Notes: generated by a model not told the origin, from the sequence alone. Shown: positions 35,326-44,180, numbered from the stretch's first letter. The stretch: 64,000 bases of DNA from Dactylococcopsis salina PCC 8305 (GCF_000317615.1 NC_019780.1:3636722-3700721); one strand, 5' to 3'. Translations and numbers: made by a program.

Positions 35326-36828
35326 GTGACAGCTACCACAGCAAAAACCGAAACGCTAACCGATATTGAAGCCTACGCCCAACAACCAGGACGAGCCGAG
35401 TTAATCCGAGAAGTCCGAGCTAAAATTGACGAACTGGGCATTCAATACATTTATTATCAGTTTGTTTCCATTACGGGGCGCATTGTCGGAAAAGGAGTAC
35501 CTGCTTCCGGTTGGGAAAAAGTCGCCAGTAAAGGATTTCAATTGGTCTATGGTGCAACGGCAAATTTAGCCCTCGATCGCCATCAAAATTATCTCGGTTA
35601 CGGCCCGGAAGCTGCGGAATTAGTGGCTCTCCCCGATCCAGAAACCTTCTGTCAACTGCCTTGGGATAAACGAGTCGCCCGTGTCTTCTGTACCTGTTTT
35701 CGCAATCGGGAAGAAATGACCGATCCAGGGGCGTTTCTCACCAGTGATTGTCGGGGCAATTTAAAACGCCTTCATGCAGAATTTCAAGCCAAACACAACG
35801 GCTTACATCTCCGTCACGGTTGCGAACCAGAAATGATGTGGCTGAAGCGAGGCGAAGACGGAAAACCCGCTGGAGGCGTAACCAAACCCAACTGTTATCA
35901 TATCGACCAGTTTGAAGAATTGCGCCCAGTATTCATGCGGGTGATTGAATATTGTCAAGCAATGGGCTTAGAAATGATCCAAGGGGATCACGAAGACGCG
36001 CCAGGACAACTGGAATTAAACTTTACCTTTGATGATGCCCTGCGAACCTGCGATCGCCTCGTCACCTATCGCCAGATTTGCGCCCAAGTTGCCCGTGAGT
36101 TTAACCTGATTGCTTGTTTCATGTCGAAACCGTTTATGGGGGTTTCTGCTTCTGGGTGTCACCATAACCTTTCCTTGTGGTACGGTGGCGAAGAAACAGT
36201 TAAGCCTCTGGTGGGCAGCAAAATGCCTGGGCTTTCTGATGTATTTACCTATCAAGAAGGAGGCAAAAATACGTTTATGCCCCTCCCTGACTCCCATCCC
36301 ACCCATCCCGGCCCCATCGGTTTAAATGGCATTGGCGGTGTGATTGAGCATTTAGCCGCCCTCACCGCGATCGGGTGTTCAACGGTTAATTCCTATCGTC
36401 GCCTCTGGGATACAGGCTTCTGGGCGCCAGTTTACGCCGACTGGGGCTATCAAAACCGCACTTGTGGCTTACGAGTCTCTGCCCCCGGACGGTTTGAATA
36501 TCGGGCTGTTGATTCAATGGTGAATCCTTATTTGATGGCGGGAGCATTATTAAAAGCCTTTGATGATGGCATCGATCGCGATCTCGATCCTGGTGCGCCA
36601 GAAACCCGCAACATCTACGAAGCAATGGACGCGGGGAAACAAGTGAAAAAACTGCCCATGTCTCTGGGAGAAGCCTTAATGGCGTTAGATCAAGATGAAG
36701 TAATTAAATCGGCACTTCCTGGCGAGATGTATCACGTTTACACTTCCTATAAACGGGATGAGTGGGAGCGTTTTCTCGCTACGACAACTAACTGGGATAT
36801 GGAGATGTATCTCGATTGCTTGCCTTAA
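35326..36828 (+). CDS. Glutamine-synthetase-like gamma-glutamyl ligase (500 residues)
   Basis: GTG start with AGGAGA upstream. The beta-grasp N-domain is followed by the GS catalytic core: CEPEMMW (Glu pair), GDHEDAPGQLELNF (metal Glu), SGCHHNLSLW (His), NRTCGLRVSAPGRFEYRAV (Arg/Glu). All metal and nucleotide residues look intact. It is longer than GlnT and lacks strong similarity to biosynthetic GS-I, placing it with GS-like ligases that make gamma-glutamyl amides from amines. In this NtcA-controlled amine island it is a candidate gamma-glutamyl-amine synthetase; substrate unknown. Confidence 0.8.
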   Translation: MTATTAKTETLTDIEAYAQQPGRAELIREVRAKIDELGIQYIYYQFVSITGRIVGKGVPASGWEKVASKGFQLVYGATANLALDRHQNYLGYGPEAAELVALPDPETFCQLPWDKRVARVFCTCFRNREEMTDPGAFLTSDCRGNLKRLHAEFQAKHNGLHLRHGCEPEMMWLKRGEDGKPAGGVTKPNCYHIDQFEELRPVFMRVIEYCQAMGLEMIQGDHEDAPGQLELNFTFDDALRTCDRLVTYRQICAQVAREFNLIACFMSKPFMGVSASGCHHNLSLWYGGEETVKPLVGSKMPGLSDVFTYQEGGKNTFMPLPDSHPTHPGPIGLNGIGGVIEHLAALTAIGCSTVNSYRRLWDTGFWAPVYADWGYQNRTCGLRVSAPGRFEYRAVDSMVNPYLMAGALLKAFDDGIDRDLDPGAPETRNIYEAMDAGKQVKKLPMSLGEALMALDQDEVIKSALPGEMYHVYTSYKRDEWERFLATTTNWDMEMYLDCLP

Positions 36829-36835
36829 TCATAAG

Positions 36836-36870
36836 CGCGATCGTCTTTTCAGTGAGAGGCGATCGCGCTG
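36836..36870. repeat. HIP1-based inverted repeat after the GS-like gene
   Basis: AGCGCGATCG and CGATCGCGCT face each other across a 14-nt spacer, giving a 10-12-bp stem at the 3' end of the gene. There is no T-run, so a terminator role is uncertain. Confidence 0.4.
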
Positions 36871-36925
36871 CCGATCAGCTATCTTAAATAGTAAAATTGA
36901 GCTAGCCTCTCCTCCGTAACCAACC

Positions 36926-37684
36926 ATGCAACAAACCAATCCTCCCCTTCCCGCCAAAGAAACCCTCCCCACAATGTATGATTTGCCTAGTGAAGACTCA
37001 GAGGAACCTGGTTTGCCCGACGAATTTCATTTATTCCAACCGGAATTGCTGCGGATTACCTTTCGTCCCCCAAATTACCCTGAAAATGAGGTGTTTGTTG
37101 CTAGTGACCTAAACCTTTACTACAACCCAACTCAGACTCAATGGTACAAACGCCCAGACTGGTTTGCGGTGTTGGGAGTGTCTCGCTTTTATGAACAACG
37201 AGACCTGCGTTTAAGTTATGTGACTTGGCAAGAAGAAGTCAATCCTTTTGTGGTGGTAGAATTGCTTTCACCAGGGACAGAACGAGAAGATTTAGGGCAA
37301 ACCCCCCTTACATCCGAGCGGAATCAGCCTCCCAGTAAATGGACTGTGTATGAGCAAATTCTGAGAATCCCGTATTATTTCCTGTTCAATCGCTACAACA
37401 ATGAATTTAGAGCGTTTGGCTTGCACCGAAACCGCTATCAAGAATTAGCCATTGAAGGATTAGGGGTATGGTTAGAACAAGCCCAGTTAGGATTAGGGTT
37501 GTGGGAAGGAGAGTATCAGAAAATCAATGGCTTATGGCTACGTTGGTATGATGCGGAAAACAACTGGATTCCTACTCCCACTGAACAAGCTCAACAAGCT
37601 CAACAGGAAGCTCAACAAGCTAATCAACGAGCAGAACGATTAGCAGCACAGTTAAGGGCTTTGGGGATTGATCCTGAAGCCTAA
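36926..37684 (+). CDS. Uma2-family (DUF820) endonuclease-like protein with coiled-coil tail
   Basis: 252 residues: FVASDLNLYYNPTQTQWYKR, the acidic PDWF turn, and EEVNPFVVVELLSPGTERED match the PD-(D/E)xK-like Uma2 fold. The last 35 residues are an EQAQQAQQEAQQANQRAERL coiled coil. These are abundant in cyanobacteria and their function is unknown. An inserted gene in the amine island. Confidence 0.8.
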   Translation: MQQTNPPLPAKETLPTMYDLPSEDSEEPGLPDEFHLFQPELLRITFRPPNYPENEVFVASDLNLYYNPTQTQWYKRPDWFAVLGVSRFYEQRDLRLSYVTWQEEVNPFVVVELLSPGTEREDLGQTPLTSERNQPPSKWTVYEQILRIPYYFLFNRYNNEFRAFGLHRNRYQELAIEGLGVWLEQAQLGLGLWEGEYQKINGLWLRWYDAENNWIPTPTEQAQQAQQEAQQANQRAERLAAQLRALGIDPEA

Positions 37685-37763
37685 ACAGTAATCAATAAAC
37701 AAGATGAGGAAGCAGAAAAAGAGCGCGAAGCCGACAACATCGATCGCGCTACCTTTCTTAAAA

Positions 37764-39134
37764 CTAACCTGCTTTCACCACTAACTCTTTTTCCGTCGCT
37801 AAAAACGCAGCCATTGAATCATCCAACGCATTCAGCCAAGGGGTATGATGAACTGGGGCTTTCTCGCCATTACAAGGGGAAACAAAGGCTTGATCCCGAT
37901 AGGTGAGAATATTCTCAACTTTGTGATGTTCCCATGTCTTGAAAGCATTCGCTGCTGCATCTAGATCAAAGTCTTCATAGTCTGTCGCAGCGCAAAGGTC
38001 TTTAATATAATCAGTTTGGAAGTCGATATCTTCAAAAGGGTTAGAGAGGGCTTCTTCTCGGGTTTTCCAAGTGGTCATATCTTCCAGTCTGACACTTGCT
38101 TCCGGAAGAGCGATATTTCCCAAAATCACATCCCTTGCATACCACGCCTGCGCGTCAAACATGGTAAAGGTGTAGTATTGGTCTTGCATTCCCAAATACA
38201 TTAGTTTGGGGTTATCTTGCCAGAAAATGCCTTTATAAAGACCATCGGGATAGAGACAGTTATGGGTTTTTAAGCGCAGAGAATCTTCTAAAAAGGGGAA
38301 ACTGTGGAGATATCCCGTACAGAGAATAATGGCATCTAAATCATCTTGATCAGTTCCATCTGCAAACTGAGCGCTTTTTCCTTGTAACTTCATGGGAAGA
38401 GGAACTTCTTTAATTCCCTCTGGCCAGTTAAAGCCCATTGGAGAACTGCGATAACCAATGGTAACCGATCGCGCTCCATATTTATACATCTGTAGGGCAA
38501 TATCTTCGGCTGAATAGCTGCTACCAATAACAACCGTATTGCGATCGCGAAACTCCTCAGCATCTCGGAAGTCGTGGCTGTGCATTACCCGTCCCGAAAA
38601 CGATTCTAAGCCCTCAAGATGGGGAACATTGGGAATCGAAAAATGACCTGTTGCAACAATAACATAATCAAAGGTTTGACACTGTTCTTGTTGGGTTTTT
38701 AAATCTTCTACAACCACCTGAAACTGATCGCTGTCTTGATCATATTCAACTCGTCGCGCAACGGTTTCAAACTGAATATAACGGTCTAAATTTTCGGATT
38801 TCGCTCGTCCTGTAATGTAATCATAAAGGACTGGACGCGGGGGAAAAGAGGGAATATTTTTCTGAAAATGATCGGAAAAGGTATAATCAGCAAACTCCAA
38901 ACATTCTTTCGGTCCATTTGACCACAGATAGCGATACATACTCCCGTGAACCGGTTCGCCATGTTCATCCAAGCCTGTGCGCCATGTATAATTCCATAAA
39001 CCTCCCCAGTTTTTCTGCTTTTCAAAACAAACAATTTCAGGAATGTCGATTCCGTTTAATCTGGCTTTTTCAAAGGCGTGTAGCTGAGACAGTCCACTGG
39101 GACCCGCGCCAATAATTGCAACTCGTTGATTCAT
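37764..39134 (-). CDS. tmm: Flavin monooxygenase, trimethylamine monooxygenase (Tmm)-like
   Basis: 456 residues. FAD site GAGPSGLSQLHAF (9-21); the FMO fingerprint region FSGRVMHSHDF (about 161-171); NADPH site GSSYSAEDIA (about 185). The long stretches GGLWNYTWRTGLDEHGEPVH and GSMYRYLWSNGPKECLEFAD, together with GMQDQYYTFTMFDAQAWYAR, are what I remember of bacterial trimethylamine monooxygenases of Methylocella and roseobacters, which oxidise trimethylamine to its N-oxide. Such a gene is unexpected in a cyanobacterium. It is divergent from the DUF1989-GcvT gene, 136 bp apart with an NtcA box between. Other tertiary amines or dimethylsulfide could be substrates. Confidence 0.82.
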   Translation of the reverse strand: MNQRVAIIGAGPSGLSQLHAFEKARLNGIDIPEIVCFEKQKNWGGLWNYTWRTGLDEHGEPVHGSMYRYLWSNGPKECLEFADYTFSDHFQKNIPSFPPRPVLYDYITGRAKSENLDRYIQFETVARRVEYDQDSDQFQVVVEDLKTQQEQCQTFDYVIVATGHFSIPNVPHLEGLESFSGRVMHSHDFRDAEEFRDRNTVVIGSSYSAEDIALQMYKYGARSVTIGYRSSPMGFNWPEGIKEVPLPMKLQGKSAQFADGTDQDDLDAIILCTGYLHSFPFLEDSLRLKTHNCLYPDGLYKGIFWQDNPKLMYLGMQDQYYTFTMFDAQAWYARDVILGNIALPEASVRLEDMTTWKTREEALSNPFEDIDFQTDYIKDLCAATDYEDFDLDAAANAFKTWEHHKVENILTYRDQAFVSPCNGEKAPVHHTPWLNALDDSMAAFLATEKELVVKAG

Positions 39135-39200
39135 ACGTTTTTTATGGCACTCTATTCGTCAATTAAACGCTAATGCTAGCAAAGCTCTTCCTTTCTCTCC

Positions 39201-39214
39201 GTAGTCAGAGATAC
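39201..39214. promoter_or_regulatory. NtcA box between the tmm-like and tdm-like genes
   Basis: GTAGTCAGAGATAC, an exact GTA-N8-TAC in the divergent region; the palindromic site could serve either gene. It is followed on the plus strand, five bases later, by TGTCATAACA. Confidence 0.8.
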
Positions 39215-39218
39215 AAAC

Positions 39219-39230
39219 TTGTCATAACAA
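39219..39230 (+). promoter_or_regulatory. GntR-type operator palindrome at the tdm-like gene
   Basis: TTGTCATAACAA, one mismatch from the palindrome at amt and the GS-like gene, at the same 5-base distance from the NtcA box. Confidence 0.5.
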
Positions 39231-39270
39231 GATTGCTTAACTAGATCAAGAACAGGCAAAACATGAAGTT

Positions 39271-41076
39271 ATGGTACTCACAACCCCGCAAAAACAAGTT
39301 GTTGCTGAATACGAAATTCCCCCCAGAAGCGCGATCGCGTATCAAGTGAAAGCGGGACAATATATTCAAATTATCGACCCCGAAGGCAGTCAATGTTCTG
39401 ATTTTCTTGCCTTTGCGGGGGATAACTACGAAGAAGAATTAGACAACGCCGTCACTCGCACTATTAACACAGTTGCTACAGCACAAGTGGGATTATATGG
39501 CAAGTATTTCTCTCAGAAAATGTGTCCGTTAGTCGAGGTCATTCAAGACACCTCTGGCTGTCACGATAGCTTTTTACTCGCTTGTACCAGCAAATACTAC
39601 GAAGATGCGGGTTATCCTGGTCATCCCAGTTGTAGTGAGAATTTCAACCGCGCCTTAGCGGAATATGGCATAAAACCGCGTCTGGGGTGGGCCGCCATTA
39701 ACTTCTTTTTTAACACCCATGTGGATGAAATGGGAAACATTGTAACAGAAGAATCGCGATCGCGCCCCGGAGATTATGTTATCCTACAAGCGAAGACAGA
39801 CTTACTCTGCGCCAGTTCCGCCTGTCCCGATGACATTGATCCGGCAAACGGTTGGCATCCCACAAGCATTCAAGTCCGCATCTATGACTCCGAAACCCCC
39901 TTTAACCGCGCCCTTGGTATTCGCGCCACTCCCGATGCACCCGTGCGTCTCACCAGAGACAGTGCTTTTACCCCTCGCATTCGGACTTTAACCGATGACT
40001 TAGTTGAGTATAACGGATTTTGGGTTGCTAATCGCTTCGCCAATCGGGGGGAATACGAAGAATATTGGTGCTTGCGGGAGAAAGCAGGATTAATCGACCT
40101 GTCAGCACTGCGAAAATGGGATATTTTGGGCAAAGATGCTCTAGAATTACTACAAATTACTTTTTCTCGGAATCTGGAAAAACTAGCGGTTGGACAAGCC
40201 ACTTACGGCTGCTTAATCAATGGACATGGGGGAATTTTAGATGATGGGATTGTCTTTCGTCTCAATGAGAAAGATTATCGCTATGTGGGAAACTGCGATC
40301 GCGATCAGGAATGGTTAGAAAAAATCGCTAATCGTCTGCAATTAGATGTCAAAATTGTCCCCAAAAGTGACCAACTCCATAACTTATCATTACAAGGAGC
40401 GCGATCGCGTGACATTCTCCGTCCTCTTCTAACTTTAGACGGAATGACTCTCGATGAATTGGGTTATTTCCGTTTCGCCACAGGAAGGCTAAATTCTATT
40501 CCTGTTTTTGTTTCTCGCACGGGTTACACAGGGGAATTAGGCTATGAAATCTTTGTCCATCCCAATGAGGGGGTCACCCTGTGGGATACGCTAATGGAAG
40601 CAGGGGCATCTTATGGACTCTCCCCAATGGGAATGTTAGCCCTCGATCGCGCCCGAATTGAAGCGGGATTACTCAGCGCTGGTTGTGAATTTGACGATCT
40701 CACCTCTCCCTATCAAGCTGGAATCGGCTGGTGTGTCAGCTTGAAAAAACCCCATTTTATCGGGAAAACCGCCCTCGAACAGATTAAACCTCATCCCCCT
40801 CGTGTTGCTGTGGGATTAGTCTTAGCAAGTAACGACATTGCCTGTGGCGGACAGTGTATTTATGCCCAAGGCGAACGGTGGCGCGTGGGAAAAGTTACTA
40901 GCGGAACCTATTCCCCCATCCTAAAGCGTAGCATTGCTCTCGCCCAAGTCGTTCCCGAATTTGCCCAACCTGAAACCATTTTAGAAGTCGGATTCCGCGA
41001 TGGGATTCGTCGCGTTAGTGCTGTCGTCGGTTCCCTCGCTGCCTTTGATCCGCAAAAAACTCGCGTTAAAAGTTGA
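39271..41076 (+). CDS. tdm: DUF1989-GcvT fusion, TMAO demethylase (Tdm)-like
   Basis: 601 residues. Residues about 15-215 are a DUF1989 (urea-carboxylase-associated) domain with Cys clusters DTSGCHDSFLLAC, GHPSCSEN and LLCASSACPDD; residues about 230-595 are a GcvT-like folate domain (SRTGYTGELGYEIFVHP, LDRARIEAGLL). TMAO demethylase of Methylocella and roseobacters, to my knowledge, has this same architecture, splitting TMAO to dimethylamine and formaldehyde, with folate trapping the C1 unit. The partner tmm-like gene is divergent from it. DUF1989-GcvT proteins with other substrates exist, so the reaction is inferred from architecture and context. Confidence 0.65.
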   Translation: MVLTTPQKQVVAEYEIPPRSAIAYQVKAGQYIQIIDPEGSQCSDFLAFAGDNYEEELDNAVTRTINTVATAQVGLYGKYFSQKMCPLVEVIQDTSGCHDSFLLACTSKYYEDAGYPGHPSCSENFNRALAEYGIKPRLGWAAINFFFNTHVDEMGNIVTEESRSRPGDYVILQAKTDLLCASSACPDDIDPANGWHPTSIQVRIYDSETPFNRALGIRATPDAPVRLTRDSAFTPRIRTLTDDLVEYNGFWVANRFANRGEYEEYWCLREKAGLIDLSALRKWDILGKDALELLQITFSRNLEKLAVGQATYGCLINGHGGILDDGIVFRLNEKDYRYVGNCDRDQEWLEKIANRLQLDVKIVPKSDQLHNLSLQGARSRDILRPLLTLDGMTLDELGYFRFATGRLNSIPVFVSRTGYTGELGYEIFVHPNEGVTLWDTLMEAGASYGLSPMGMLALDRARIEAGLLSAGCEFDDLTSPYQAGIGWCVSLKKPHFIGKTALEQIKPHPPRVAVGLVLASNDIACGGQCIYAQGERWRVGKVTSGTYSPILKRSIALAQVVPEFAQPETILEVGFRDGIRRVSAVVGSLAAFDPQKTRVKS

Positions 41077-41078
41077 TT

Positions 41079-41603
41079 ATGCTGTCAAAAACACCCGTTT
41101 CCTTTCTTTCTCTCCCTCTTGCGACCTATTGGGACTTTGCAGGAGTTGATGGTCTGGCGTTCGCCTCTAGTCTTGCGGGAGAAACCGCCCATCGTCTTTC
41201 TGTATTTCAATCCCAAACCATCACCATCGCAGGAGAAACCTGTTCCCTGTTGCGACTGTGTGAAAAGAACTTTCGCCTCAGTGCCTCCCAAACTGCCACA
41301 GAAAAGATTGAATCCCATTTAAAACCCGCCCAAAACCATTGGTGTGTCTGGGTCAACCGTTGCGAGAATTTAGGAATTTTAGCCCTTCCCGATGCTTGGG
41401 GAATGACCTTTTTGCAGGAAAACGCCACACCAAAACCGCCCCATCGTTTACAGGGGTTATGGCGCGATCGCGCTGTTCCTGCCCGTCTCAATGGTACTGC
41501 CATTTTAATCTGGAGACGACCGCAGTGGGTAGAATTACAACTCGCCCTCAGCCAGAAAAATGACCTAGAAGCAGCAATCAATCCTCCCAATGACCAAGCA
41601 TAA
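41079..41603 (+). CDS. Unknown protein downstream of the tdm-like gene, faintly SoxG-like
   Basis: 174 residues starting 2 nt after the tdm-like stop, so surely co-transcribed. Two Cys (CSLLRLCEKN) and a WRRPQWVEL tail; it resembles in length and position the sarcosine-oxidase gamma subunit (which accompanies folate-domain proteins), but I do not see a decisive motif. No membrane segment. Confidence 0.55.
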   Translation: MLSKTPVSFLSLPLATYWDFAGVDGLAFASSLAGETAHRLSVFQSQTITIAGETCSLLRLCEKNFRLSASQTATEKIESHLKPAQNHWCVWVNRCENLGILALPDAWGMTFLQENATPKPPHRLQGLWRDRAVPARLNGTAILIWRRPQWVELQLALSQKNDLEAAINPPNDQA

Positions 41604-41690
41604 ATATAGCAATCCCAAATGATCCCCCCTAGCCCCCCTTCGTAAGGGGGGAAAAGAAGGGGCGATCGCCCCCTAGCCCCCCTTACGAAG

Positions 41691-41890
41691 GCAGGGCTGT
41701 TTCATTCTCGGGGTCAAAATTGAATGCGATCGCCTGAACCCCTTATTGTACGTTCGATCGAACGCTTTTTCTTACTTTTTGGCTTTTTCATAAGAAAAAA
41801 GAGTCCTGAAATCTCCCCCATCTCCCTTGTCTCCCTTGTCTCCCCCATCTCCCTACCTCCCTTAATTTTAAAAGAATGAAACAGCCCTGC
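41691..41890. mobile_element. 200-bp miniature inverted-repeat element, GCAGGGCTGTTTC family, second copy
   Basis: Exactly 200 bp with the same perfect 18-bp ends as 14791-14990 and about 90% similar inside. The flanks CTTACGAAG and CTTATTAAGG may be a degenerate target duplication in the same kind of palindrome, suggesting a preferred target. Confidence 0.85.
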
Positions 41891-42000
41891 CTTATTAAGG
41901 GGGGAAAAGAAGGGGGGATCGCCCCCTAGCCCCCCTTACGAAGGGGGGAACGGTTAATCTACTTTTTACGAATGATTTAGAACTGCTATATGCTATCCTG

Positions 42001-42016
42001 ACTTGTAGTAACAAGT
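42001..42016 (+). promoter_or_regulatory. GntR-type palindrome before the desaturase
   Basis: ACTTGTAGTAACAAGT, 16-bp inverted repeat with GT-N4-AC core, 17 bp upstream of the start. No NtcA box is seen beside it. Confidence 0.4.
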
Positions 42017-42032
42017 TAACCAATAGAGAAAT

Positions 42033-42944
42033 ATGCTGACGGATCAAAAACAAGTAAACCCGCGTCAAGTGCTAGGAGTGGAAACCCTAAAATCCCTCAA
42101 CGAACGGTCTGATCGTAAAGGACTGTTACAACTAATCGCCCACTTAACCGTTATGGGAGTCAGTGGCTATCTCTGGGGAAGCCATATCGAGAAAGGATGG
42201 CTAGTGTTTCCCGTTCTGGTTGTCTATGGCTTTAGTCTGGCTTCCATGTTTGCCGCTTTACATGAGTGTGTTCACCGCACCGCTTTCGCCACTAATCGCC
42301 TCAACGGCGCGATCGCGTGGTTAGCGGGACTCTTATCTCTTTACAACAGCACCTATTACCGTCACTATCATAAATGGCATCATCGTTATACCCAAACGGA
42401 TAAAGACCCAGAGTTAGAAGACCCGAAACCCACTAACTGGCAAGAATATCTATGGCAACTCAGCGGTTTGCCTTGGTGGTGGGGAAAACTCCAGACGTAT
42501 TGGAAACTCACCACAGGTCAAATCGAAAATTATCCCTTTTTGCAAGAAAAATCGGGGAAAGACGTGATTCTCTCGGCAAGACTACAACTATTCGCTTATC
42601 TCGGCGCGATCGCGCTCAGTAGTGCCTTGGGACATCCCGAAGCGTTTTTCTTATACTGGATGCTTCCTCTCGCCGTCGGTCAACCGATGCTGCGGTTTAT
42701 TCTCCTTGCTGAACATACTGGCTGCACCGATGATGATAACCCCCTCACCAACACTCGCACCACCCTAACCCTGTTCCCGATACGGCTGTTAATGTGGAAT
42801 ATGCCCTATCACGCCGAACATCATCTTTATCCTTCTCTCCCTTTTCATGCCTTACCGAAAGCCCATCAACAGCTTTCTCCTTACTTTGAACGAGTCGAGA
42901 AAGGGTATGTGCAAGTCAATCGTAATATTGTTAGTCGTTTTTAA
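42033..42944 (+). CDS. Membrane fatty-acid-desaturase-like di-iron oxygenase
   Basis: 303 residues, four or more membrane spans. Three His boxes: HECVH (about 76), HYHKWHH (about 111) and HAEHH (about 255). The di-iron desaturase/hydroxylase fold could desaturate lipids, but it lacks clear likeness to the DesA-D series, and its place with the hydrolase and amine genes suggests a hydroxylase or N-dealkylase role. Function not determined. Confidence 0.8.
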   Translation: MLTDQKQVNPRQVLGVETLKSLNERSDRKGLLQLIAHLTVMGVSGYLWGSHIEKGWLVFPVLVVYGFSLASMFAALHECVHRTAFATNRLNGAIAWLAGLLSLYNSTYYRHYHKWHHRYTQTDKDPELEDPKPTNWQEYLWQLSGLPWWWGKLQTYWKLTTGQIENYPFLQEKSGKDVILSARLQLFAYLGAIALSSALGHPEAFFLYWMLPLAVGQPMLRFILLAEHTGCTDDDNPLTNTRTTLTLFPIRLLMWNMPYHAEHHLYPSLPFHALPKAHQQLSPYFERVEKGYVQVNRNIVSRF

Positions 42945-42961
42945 GCAAAGGACAGTCAAGA

Positions 42962-43996
42962 ATGGGCGCAGCAGCCGGTTGTTTTGTTATCCCTAACTTT
43001 GAGTTGCAATGTGGAAAAGTCTTACCTGAAGCCAAGCTGGTTTATCAGACTTATGGGGAACTTTCCCCCACTCGGGATAATGTTATTCTCTATCCCACAT
43101 CTTACGGCGCACGACATCCCGATTTAGAATGGTTGATTCATCGCGATCGCATTTTAGACCCCGATCGCTGGTTTATTATTATTCCCAATCAGTTTGGCAA
43201 TGGCTTATCCAGTTCTCCCAGCAACGATCCTCAGTGTAAACTAAGAGAATCAGAATTTTGGTTTACCCATTGGGATAACATTCGCGCCCAAGATCGCCTC
43301 TTAAAAGAAGTCTTTGGCATCGAAACCCTTGCCCTAGTCTATGGTTGGTCAATGGGGGCGCAACAGGCTTATCATTGGGGAGCATTGCATCCAGAGCGGG
43401 TTAAGCGTATTGTGGCATTATGTGGCACTGCTTGCACCACCGAACACAATCAAGTCTTTCTGGAGAGTTTACGGGCTGCACTCACTGCCGATCCCACATG
43501 GCAAGGGGATCAGTTTTCAGGAACTCCCGAACGCGGTTATCGGGCGTTTGCGCGAATTTATGCCAGTTGGGCTGCTTCCCCAGCCTTTTATCGGCAAGGA
43601 ATACATTACAAACAAGGGTTTGCATCCCTAGAAGATTACTTACTGCGCGGTTGGGAACCCAATTATCGCCAGCGCGATCCTCATGATCTTCTCTCCATGC
43701 TGGAAACCTGGCGACGGTGTGATCTTAGCGATAATCCCGTCTATCAGGGAGAACGCGATCGCGCCTACAGTGCCATCAAAGGCAAAACCTTAGTGATGCC
43801 AGCGACCACAGACTTGTATTTTACCCCAGAAGACTGTCAAGCCGAAGCCGATCGCATCCCTAACGCCGAATATCGTCCGATTCCCTCTATTTGGGGACAT
43901 CGCGCCGGGAATCCCTCTCAAAACCCCACAGATGAAACATTCATCGCCACTGCGGTCAAAAATTTATTATCACGAGGAGATCGGTTGCAAAGTTGA
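42962..43996 (+). CDS. MetX-like alpha/beta-hydrolase
   Basis: 344 residues, 17 bp after the desaturase. The nucleophile elbow is GWSMGAQQAYHW (about 127-138), late Asp in PATTDLYFTPED (about 281) and His in SIWGHRAG (about 315), the catalytic triad of homoserine O-acetyltransferase-like proteins. Position in the island rather than beside methionine genes argues for a different acyl or amide substrate. Confidence 0.75.
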   Translation: MGAAAGCFVIPNFELQCGKVLPEAKLVYQTYGELSPTRDNVILYPTSYGARHPDLEWLIHRDRILDPDRWFIIIPNQFGNGLSSSPSNDPQCKLRESEFWFTHWDNIRAQDRLLKEVFGIETLALVYGWSMGAQQAYHWGALHPERVKRIVALCGTACTTEHNQVFLESLRAALTADPTWQGDQFSGTPERGYRAFARIYASWAASPAFYRQGIHYKQGFASLEDYLLRGWEPNYRQRDPHDLLSMLETWRRCDLSDNPVYQGERDRAYSAIKGKTLVMPATTDLYFTPEDCQAEADRIPNAEYRPIPSIWGHRAGNPSQNPTDETFIATAVKNLLSRGDRLQS

Positions 43997-44166
43997 GGCG
44001 AAAACGGAACGTTTATTCACTTGGTTATCAGCGATCGGGCTAAATAGAATCAGAAAAAGTATAATTCCCACCAGAGAGAAGCGTTGATTATTCATACAAT
44101 TGTTTCCTTAGAGAATTGGGTCATCAATAGTCAGCTAATTGCTCTTTTCTGAAATCAGATAAGTTG

Positions 44167-44180
44167 TATCTCATTACACA
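44167..44180 (+). promoter_or_regulatory. Weak NtcA-like site before the second GS-like gene
   Basis: GTATCTCATTACAC, GTA-N8-CAC with one deviation from the NtcA consensus, 55 bp before the start. Confidence 0.35.

Larger units (their letters stand above)
41604..42032. repeat. Palindromic repeats interrupted by a MITE, then desaturase promoter
   Basis: CCCCCCTTACGAAGGGGGGA-type palindromes and GGGGCGATCGCCCCCTAG lie on both sides of the 200-bp MITE at 41691-41890; the arms repeat before and after it. After about 41960 a normal promoter region for the desaturase follows, holding the palindrome at 42001. No gene. Confidence 0.8.
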
